Part shown: positions 58,275-64,000 of the stretch, in pieces
Position numbering within the stretch: position 1 is the first letter of the stretch
Layout: every line of letters begins with the position of its first letter
Assembly: GCF_015354445.1 (NCBI RefSeq)
Contig: NZ_JADKYT010000002.1
Coordinates: forward strand, 620,001-684,000
Length of the DNA stretch: 64,000 nt
Reading direction: 5' to 3'
DNA from: Methylophilus sp. QUAN
Lineage (GTDB): Bacteria > Pseudomonadota > Gammaproteobacteria > Burkholderiales > Methylophilaceae
The notes under the pieces: model-generated
The model's database searches: none
The model's input: only the letters and a program-made list of their open reading frames with translations
What the model was told of the DNA's origin: nothing
Made by a program: the position numbers and the translations under genes

Positions 58275-59892
58275 TGCATTGAAAGACTGCCAACTCAGTG
58301 AGCTAGAGTCTTATCCAGTCTGCATTATTGGCGGTGGGGCAGCAGGAATTACGTTGGCAATTGCACTATCTCGTCAGGGTAAACGAGTATTATTGATTGA
58401 GGGCGGCGATTGGAAAGAGGTTCAAAATAATGATGCTTATACGGGCGAGGCGGTAAGCCCTCATGCAACCACGACTGAGTTTCGCTATCAGCGACTGGGC
58501 GGAACCACCCATTTATGGGGTGGCCGTTGTGTTCCGCTAGATAGTTACGACCTTAAGCAGCGCGACTACGTACCTAACAGCGGTTGGCCTTTAAAGGCTG
58601 ATGAGTTGTTTCCTTATTATTCACAAGCTCTTGATTATTGTGATGCAGGGGAAAATGATTTCACTGTGAATGCATTGCGCAATCAAGCCGCTATGTTCGA
58701 AGATCTAAAACAGCTGGATGGTGAGATCAAAGAGCTCATCGAACGATATAGCTTGCCCACAGATTTCGCCAGAAAATTTGGGGCGGAACTTAAATCCTCT
58801 AAACACATTCTCGTATTGAAAGGGACACGCGTCACTTCAATGCATATGAATAAGTCAGGGGATAGCGTTGAATCAATTGAACTTAATAATGGCGAATCAC
58901 GCTTGAATATGAAGGTCAACCAAGTAGTCATTGCTGGGGGCGGGATTGAGTCTACAAGATTGATGCTTGCAACTCGCAAGCATACACCGGCGTGGGAGCG
59001 ATTTGACAGCAGCCTCGGTAAGTACTACGCATGTCATTATGATCTTATTTTTGGTTCATTACGTTTCAATCAAAACAAGCCTTACTTTGAGTTTGAAAAA
59101 ACAATGGATGGTGTTTATGCACGCAGGAAGTTGCAATTTAATGAAGCATTCCTGGATCAGCACCACCTTTTAAACTCGACGTTTAGGTTACATTTCCCTG
59201 CTTATGCAGATCCCTCACATGGCAGTGGTGTGTTGTCGACAATCTATCTTGCCAAGTCTGTGCTGGCCAAAGAGTATCAAGCCATTTTGAATCATGGTGG
59301 GCAAGAGATTGCTGGCAATAGGCAATATTTTGCACATGTTTCTAATGTAGTGACCGATGCCCATTCTGTTGCCAAATTTGGAATGGACTGGATACTAAAG
59401 CGCCAGCTTGCCAAGCGTAAACTGCCATATACGCTTATTAATAACAAAAACGGCACTTATCCACTGGAGTTTAACAGTGAGCAAGTGCCAGATAAACACA
59501 ATCAGATTAGCCTGCTTGATGCCGTTGACCGCTTTGGAATGCCCAGAATTAAAGTAGAGTGGCGAATGACTGATCAAGATATAGACTCGGGTATTAGATC
59601 ATTTCAGCTATTAAAAAAACTATTAGAGAAAACAGATCACTGCCGATTAGAGTTTGATGCCAAGAAGCTAGAAGAGGGCGTCTCGTCAGCTTTGCCTGTA
59701 GGTGGGCATCATATTGGATCTACAAGAATGGGTACCTCTGACTCCAATAGCATTGTGAATAGCGATGGCCGAGTTCACGGGGTTGAAAACTTGTTTATTG
59801 CGAGTTCATCTGTGTTTACGACTAATGGCCATGCGAACCCTACGTTAACAATAGTTGCTTTAAGTTTGAAAATTGCAAACTACTTAAAATAG
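58267..59892 (+). CDS. GMC-family FAD oxidoreductase
   Basis: About 541 aa. FAD dinucleotide-binding CIIGGGAAGITLAIALSRQG and LLIEGG at the N-terminus, RYQRLGGTTHLWGGRC (flavin-site loop), and the C-terminal GGHHIGSTRMGTSDSN and NLFIASSSVFTTNGHANPTLT with the His/Asn pair of GMC enzymes. The substrate is probably a sugar alcohol or hydroxyl of a glycan or lipid-linked sugar. Without signal peptide, so cytoplasmic. ATG 58267 is chosen; ATG 58255, four codons up, is possible. Confidence 0.86.
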   Translation: MINALKDCQLSELESYPVCIIGGGAAGITLAIALSRQGKRVLLIEGGDWKEVQNNDAYTGEAVSPHATTTEFRYQRLGGTTHLWGGRCVPLDSYDLKQRDYVPNSGWPLKADELFPYYSQALDYCDAGENDFTVNALRNQAAMFEDLKQLDGEIKELIERYSLPTDFARKFGAELKSSKHILVLKGTRVTSMHMNKSGDSVESIELNNGESRLNMKVNQVVIAGGGIESTRLMLATRKHTPAWERFDSSLGKYYACHYDLIFGSLRFNQNKPYFEFEKTMDGVYARRKLQFNEAFLDQHHLLNSTFRLHFPAYADPSHGSGVLSTIYLAKSVLAKEYQAILNHGGQEIAGNRQYFAHVSNVVTDAHSVAKFGMDWILKRQLAKRKLPYTLINNKNGTYPLEFNSEQVPDKHNQISLLDAVDRFGMPRIKVEWRMTDQDIDSGIRSFQLLKKLLEKTDHCRLEFDAKKLEEGVSSALPVGGHHIGSTRMGTSDSNSIVNSDGRVHGVENLFIASSSVFTTNGHANPTLTIVALSLKIANYLK

Positions 59893-59916
59893 ACTTTCAA
59901 AAAAACGGGAATACAC

Positions 59917-61038
59917 ATGTCTAAACATCGAAATACGCAGCCATCAAAAATTGATGAACTAGAAAGCATACGTGGACTTGCCGCATTAATGGTTGTGATG
60001 TCTCATGTGCCGGCTTGGTCATTGCAGCTTCACTCTTTTCCTATTTTCAGGAATGCCTACTTGATGGTCGATTTGTTTTTTGTTTTATCCGGATTTGTTA
60101 TATGTAAGGCATACAGCTCAAGGGTTAACTCATTTATGGAGCTTGCAAAGTTTCAGTTTCTTCGATTTGGGCGTTTGTATCCTGTACATTTAACATTTTT
60201 ATTAGTTTACCTAGGCATTGAGTGTTTGAAGTACGTTCTTCAAGTCAAGTTTAATATGCCCAGCCTTAACAAGCAGCCATTTTCAGAGAATAACGGATTC
60301 GCATTTTTAAAAGAGTTATTATTAATACAGGCTTTTTGGCCAAACCAACAAGCAATCGTTTTTAATGGCCCAGCATGGTCTATCAGCGCCGAGTTTTACA
60401 CCTATCTTATTTTTGCATTCATTACACTTTTTGCCAAAACATTAAAGTTCTACTTTTTTGGCTTACTGTTTTTAGTAGGCTTTATTCTGTTATTGGTTTT
60501 AGATTTTAATGGGTATGACTTCATGATGCGTTGCATCACAGGCTTTTTCTTAGGTTGCCTAGTTGCACGTATGTATGAGCGCTACTCACTCCCCGCCTTA
60601 AATTACAACTACCTTAGTTATTTGCTATTAGGCACTATCTTTGTTTTTGCTTACTTTACGGATAGTAGAAACTCATTGAATGTCATAATGTTTCTATTAA
60701 CAGCATTGTTGATTATCTCCATACTTAAAACTAATGAAGCCGGGAAGCAAACAATACTTTCAAACACACTTTTTGTTTGGTTAGGTAAGTTATCTTTTTC
60801 CTTATACATGTCTCATTCAGCAGTGCTCTGGTTCTACTCTCAAGCGGTGAGATTTGTGTTTAAACGCCCAGAAATAAAAGTTGAGAATCTTTTGACGCCT
60901 CAGTTTTCTAATATCGAGGGAATGTTCTTAGCTATCGGCTTTTTAGCCACGGCCTTATGCTGCGCATATTTGACATTTATTTTGATTGAAAATCCTTTTA
61001 GAAGGAAATCTAGACAATTTATTGGTTTAAAGGCTTAA
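59917..61038 (+). CDS. Acyltransferase 3 family membrane protein (OafA-like), third copy
   Basis: 373 aa, about ten helices. ELESIRGLAALMVVMSHVPA is the signature with the catalytic His, then LMVDLFFVLSGFVICKAY, RFGRLYPVHLTF and FNGPAWSISAEFYTYLIF. Predicted O-acetylation of the polysaccharide. Separated by about 24 bases from its neighbours on both sides, consistent with one operon from kdsD on. Confidence 0.92.
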   Translation: MSKHRNTQPSKIDELESIRGLAALMVVMSHVPAWSLQLHSFPIFRNAYLMVDLFFVLSGFVICKAYSSRVNSFMELAKFQFLRFGRLYPVHLTFLLVYLGIECLKYVLQVKFNMPSLNKQPFSENNGFAFLKELLLIQAFWPNQQAIVFNGPAWSISAEFYTYLIFAFITLFAKTLKFYFFGLLFLVGFILLLVLDFNGYDFMMRCITGFFLGCLVARMYERYSLPALNYNYLSYLLLGTIFVFAYFTDSRNSLNVIMFLLTALLIISILKTNEAGKQTILSNTLFVWLGKLSFSLYMSHSAVLWFYSQAVRFVFKRPEIKVENLLTPQFSNIEGMFLAIGFLATALCCAYLTFILIENPFRRKSRQFIGLKA

Positions 61039-61062
61039 CCTTTAATCAAAGAAGGATTAACT

Positions 61063-62499
61063 ATGAATCACGTAATTAAAAAGCAATCTAATCTAAAAGC
61101 TATAGTTTTAGTTCTTTTAATATCCATTGTTTTTATTAATTATGCGAATGCAGCGGAGTTGAATGATTCAAGTTTTGGCACATATTTAAAACCCTTCTCT
61201 GCGAACTCTTTGTGGAATTCAAAGCCCATCAATCCCAAGTTGTTAGATTTTGAAATTCCAACCTCTATTTATTATCCTGCTGTTCAGCAAGGTAAATATT
61301 CTACTGGTGTTTTTTTGGCGACCAATAGCGATACTGAAGTCACTGTAAATGGCTACCCGGAAAAAAGGGGGCTTTGGGATCCTGACTCTGAAGTATTCAA
61401 GCCCAATATTAAAATATTGCACTGGCCCAAAGACGTTCTGCCATCTCAAAGTGGTGATGGTCATGCTGATATTATTGATGAGGGGCTTGGCATTGTTCAT
61501 TCATTCTGGCAATTAAAACTAATCGACAACAAATGGTATGCAACTCAATACGCATGGTCTCCTTTAGGTGGCAGTGGGTGGGCCGAGCCTGGTCACTATT
61601 TTCAAGGTGCAAGGGCCGCTGGAGTTCCAACATCAGCAGGCATTATACGACAGCATGAGTTTGACGATGGGAAACCAATTTTTGAGCATGCTTTAGCACT
61701 TTCGCTTGCTCATAATGCTTTAGCCTCTAATCCTAGCTATGTTTTTCCTGCGACATCGGCAGATACAAACGCTGCGACAACGAATAGTGGTCAAATTCCT
61801 GAGGGAGCTCTTTTAATGCTTCCATCTAACTTCAATATGACTCAATTAAAAAATCCAACCATAATAAAAATTGCTCAAACTTTAAAAACATACGGGGCTT
61901 ATGTTGTAGATCGCAATACCGGTACTCCATTTGTTATTTATGTAGAAAATGGTTCAAAAGAACTTAAGCTAAAGAGGTCAAATTTACTATGGGATGGGCA
62001 GCTTGCCAACGAGCTTCACATTATTCGATCCAATTTACGGCAAGTAGTATCAACAGATGGCTGGGTGGATGGAAACGGTAATAGTTTCATGCCAGATAGA
62101 AATTTAAATTTACTTTCAATGCGAGGGCCATGGACATTAAGACAAGGCAATAAAGCTGGCGAGTTTGATACTTTGAAACAGGAAGTTGTTTTTGGTAAAA
62201 CAACACAGGTGACTGTTCAGGAAAACTACTCTGGTAGATCCATGCAAATTATTAACTGGGCAAAGCCAATTACCGGGGAATCGTTCAAGCTATCTGCCTT
62301 TTCTAAAGGAGGTGCAACCCTAGCGTTTAAGATAGTTGATAAAACGCAAAAAAAAGTTGTCTTTCAATCGAAAGAACTCAAAAACGAAGAGTTTGAGACT
62401 TTTACCTGGCCCACTGATAACTTTTCAATCACATTGATAGTTTCCAGTGGCGTTGGCGATAGCTCTAGTATCAAGGCTGAATTAATCAAACAAAAGTAG
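61063..62499 (+). CDS. Secreted protein of unknown function, paralog A
   Basis: 478 aa with a signal peptide cleaved after ANA (residue 30). Not recognised as a known family. Conserved features shared with the gene on the opposite strand: SLWNSKPINP near the mature start, GDGHADIIDEGLGIVHSFWQ, YAWSPLGGSGWAEPGHYFQG, YVFPATSAD, GQIPEGALLMLP, YGAYVVDRNTGTPFVIY and LNLLSMRGPWTL. The last ~90 residues look like a separate beta-sandwich. Shared His/Asp/Trp positions suggest a carbohydrate-active enzyme, but no catalytic motif is identified. No PEP-CTERM tail. Confidence 0.8.
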   Translation: MNHVIKKQSNLKAIVLVLLISIVFINYANAAELNDSSFGTYLKPFSANSLWNSKPINPKLLDFEIPTSIYYPAVQQGKYSTGVFLATNSDTEVTVNGYPEKRGLWDPDSEVFKPNIKILHWPKDVLPSQSGDGHADIIDEGLGIVHSFWQLKLIDNKWYATQYAWSPLGGSGWAEPGHYFQGARAAGVPTSAGIIRQHEFDDGKPIFEHALALSLAHNALASNPSYVFPATSADTNAATTNSGQIPEGALLMLPSNFNMTQLKNPTIIKIAQTLKTYGAYVVDRNTGTPFVIYVENGSKELKLKRSNLLWDGQLANELHIIRSNLRQVVSTDGWVDGNGNSFMPDRNLNLLSMRGPWTLRQGNKAGEFDTLKQEVVFGKTTQVTVQENYSGRSMQIINWAKPITGESFKLSAFSKGGATLAFKIVDKTQKKVVFQSKELKNEEFETFTWPTDNFSITLIVSSGVGDSSSIKAELIKQK

Positions 62500-62525
62500 C
62501 TATAGCTATTTAACATACTACGTGT

Positions 62526-62600
62526 AGTGACCTGCCCCATGCTGTACTGACATCATCAATAAGCCATACTGATGATTAGGCCGTGGGGCAGTACTGGTTA
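62526..62600. repeat. Imperfect palindrome between the convergent paralogs
   Basis: CTGCCCCA (62532-62539) pairs with TGGGGCAG (62584-62591), and inside it ATCATCA (62552-62558) pairs with TGATGAT (62570-62576). No typical T tract, so a weak two-way terminator or a remnant of a small mobile element. The 5' flank also has the palindromes TAGCTATAGCTA (62497-62508 area) and CTACGTGTAG. Confidence 0.5.
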
Positions 62601-64000
62601 TTATTTTACGCGCATTAAATTACCTCTTACACTTGAACCTTGACCAACGCCACTTGTGGCTAACAAGTTAAAGTACAAATCACCAGCTGGCCAATCAAAT
62701 GTGACCGTTTGACCATTAGAAAGGTCATAGGTGTCTACTCTTGTTTTCCGCTCTTTATCATAAATAATCAACCTTAGCTTGGCGCCACCCGTTGTAATCG
62801 CTGTCAGCTTGAATTTTTCACTGGCGTTGGGTTTAGCCCATGTCACTTGGCTGATAAAACGGTTGGTAGGGTTGGACTGTACAATTGGTGCTGTGGTCGG
62901 GCCGAAAACCACCGCCTGTTTCCAAGTATCAAATTGTCCGATACTCGGGTGGTCTTTGTACCAGCCGTTACCCTTGTTTAGCCCCCATGGGCCACGCATA
63001 GATAAAATATTCAAATTTTTGTCTGGGATAAATGGGCTGCCATTTGCATTTATCCAATATTTAGCCGATGTGACCATGCGCAAAGACTGACGAATCAACT
63101 GCAACTCATTGACCGCTTTCATGTTATAGCCATTTTTATGCAAATTAAGCCCTGAGCCTATTTCAGCGTATATCACAAAGGGTGTCTCATAGTTTGCATC
63201 AACAACATAAGCACCAAACACTTTCAAGGTATTCACAATCTTGATTAACTCTGGCGTCTTAACCTTAGAAACGTCAAAGTCTGCTGGTAGCATTAATAAT
63301 GCCCCTTCGGGAATCTGACCAGTATTAATCGCACTATGGGAGTCTGCCGAGGTTGCAGGGAACACATATCCAGGGGCTAAGCCTGTTTGAAACAGTGACA
63401 TGGCAAGCGCATGCGGATAAATTGTGGCGTTACTTAAAAACTCGCTTTTACGAATAATCCCTGCGCAAGCACCGATACCCACAGCCCTGGCACCTTGGTA
63501 ATAATGCGCTGGATCTCCCCAGCCAGAACCATTGATTGGTGACCATGAATATAGGTTTGCAGTCCAAACACCGTTTAACTTTTTAAGTTGCCAGAAAGAA
63601 TGAATTACTCCGCTCGACACATCGTAAATATCTGCATGGCCATCGCCACCAGCTGCCGGCTCGACGTTATCTGGCCAATGTGGTATCACGATCTGCGGCA
63701 GGTACGTTTCTGAATCGGCATCTTTCAAGCCTTTAATGCCTGGAGTAGGTTTTACTGCCATCGGCCCACTTTTATCATCTGCAAAAAAACAGCCTGAAGA
63801 ATAACCGACAGATTCGATTAAAGGGTTATATTTTGCAGTGGGAATCACGAAATTTGAAAAAGTCGGTGAGATGGGTCTGCTGTTCCATAAAGAGCTACTT
63901 GTAAATGGTTTTTCGTAGTATTGCGAAAGGCCCACTTGGTTCGATGCACTATTAGTGGACTGTGCTCGAGACCCTGGAAAATTCGGAGCAACTTCACTAT
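62601..64000 (-). CDS. Secreted protein of unknown function, paralog B, 5' end outside window
   Basis: At least 466 aa. The frame stays open from the GTG at 63935 to the window edge (upstream residues include NFPGSRAQSTNSASNQV), so the start and probable signal peptide lie outside. It shares all main motifs with paralog A in the same order (SSLWNSRPISP, GDGHADIYDVSSGVIHSFWQ, SWSPINGSGWGDPAHYYQG, GQIPEGALLMLP, LNILSMRGPWGL), and a like C-terminal domain (SGVGQGSSVRGNLMRVK). Convergent with paralog A across 101 bases. Function unknown. Confidence 0.82.
   Translation of the reverse strand, partial: SEVAPNFPGSRAQSTNSASNQVGLSQYYEKPFTSSSLWNSRPISPTFSNFVIPTAKYNPLIESVGYSSGCFFADDKSGPMAVKPTPGIKGLKDADSETYLPQIVIPHWPDNVEPAAGGDGHADIYDVSSGVIHSFWQLKKLNGVWTANLYSWSPINGSGWGDPAHYYQGARAVGIGACAGIIRKSEFLSNATIYPHALAMSLFQTGLAPGYVFPATSADSHSAINTGQIPEGALLMLPADFDVSKVKTPELIKIVNTLKVFGAYVVDANYETPFVIYAEIGSGLNLHKNGYNMKAVNELQLIRQSLRMVTSAKYWINANGSPFIPDKNLNILSMRGPWGLNKGNGWYKDHPSIGQFDTWKQAVVFGPTTAPIVQSNPTNRFISQVTWAKPNASEKFKLTAITTGGAKLRLIIYDKERKTRVDTYDLSNGQTVTFDWPAGDLYFNLLATSGVGQGSSVRGNLMRVK

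Noticed and set aside
61063-62499. Secreted paralog considered as an exosortase B substrate
   Set aside because: The C-terminus has no Pro-Glu-Pro motif, hydrophobic helix or basic tail.
62526-62600. Palindrome considered as an intact insertion sequence end or MITE
   Set aside because: No transposase frame, no second end or target duplication in the window; kept only as a repeat with a possible mobile origin.

Overview
The window looks like chromosome of a methylotrophic betaproteobacterium of the Methylophilaceae (Methylophilus, Methylovorus or Methylobacillus type). Three things support this: the fimV-truA-trpFBA-accD-folC-dedD-cvpA-purF-metZ order typical of Beta/Gammaproteobacteria; genes for PQQ (methanol dehydrogenase cofactor) and for tetrahydromethanopterin-linked formaldehyde oxidation; and an exopolysaccharide locus of the methanolan/exosortase B type. 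No rRNA, tRNA, CRISPR array, prophage or intact insertion sequence was seen. Genus is inferred from gene content, not from a marker gene.

Layout. 1-19.7 kb is housekeeping: the end of fimV, truA, tryptophan genes trpF/trpB/trpA, accD, folC, a SPOR protein with a VEPK repeat, cvpA, purF, then metZ behind a SAM-II riboswitch with a built-in terminator, gyrA, and the aromatic/serine run serC-pheA-hisC-aroG. 19.9-24.5 kb holds pqqBCDE (no pqqA next to it) and a Bcr/CflA-type exporter. 24.6-25.3 kb is an unrecognised protein made of two copies of one module. 25.3-28.5 kb (minus strand) is ppsA-ppsR. 28.7-35.1 kb is a C1 island: mptG (RFAP synthase), mtdB, an ATP-grasp protein, mch, a RimK-like ligase, a CitG-like protein and a pterin carbinolamine dehydratase. 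miaA follows.

36.2-64 kb is a surface-polysaccharide region: ugd; a divergent polyprenyl-phosphate sugar transferase; the epsL-D-E-F-G-xrtB-epsI operon (outer-membrane protein, PPIase-like lipoprotein, Wza-like exporter, Wzz-like chain length protein, EpsG kinase-like ATPase, exosortase B and its partner); a Wzx-like flippase; a KpsS-like capsule transferase; and Kdo supply genes kdsA, a kdsB-kdsC fusion, and kdsD. From 52 kb the DNA is visibly more A+T-rich and carries three acyltransferase-3 membrane proteins, an O-antigen ligase/polymerase, a hexapeptide acetyltransferase, an epimerase, a glycosyltransferase and a GMC-like oxidoreductase. It ends with two convergent paralogous secreted proteins of unknown function, the second cut by the window edge.

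The parts fit a methanol-grown cell: PQQ serves methanol dehydrogenase, the H4MPT island oxidises the formaldehyde, PEP synthase feeds sugar synthesis, and surplus carbon goes to an acetylated, probably Kdo- and uronate-containing exopolysaccharide. The strongest new observations are the SAM-II riboswitch/antiterminator, the KdsB-KdsC fusion, the EpsG with a degraded Walker A motif, the duplicated-module protein and the pair of secreted paralogs.
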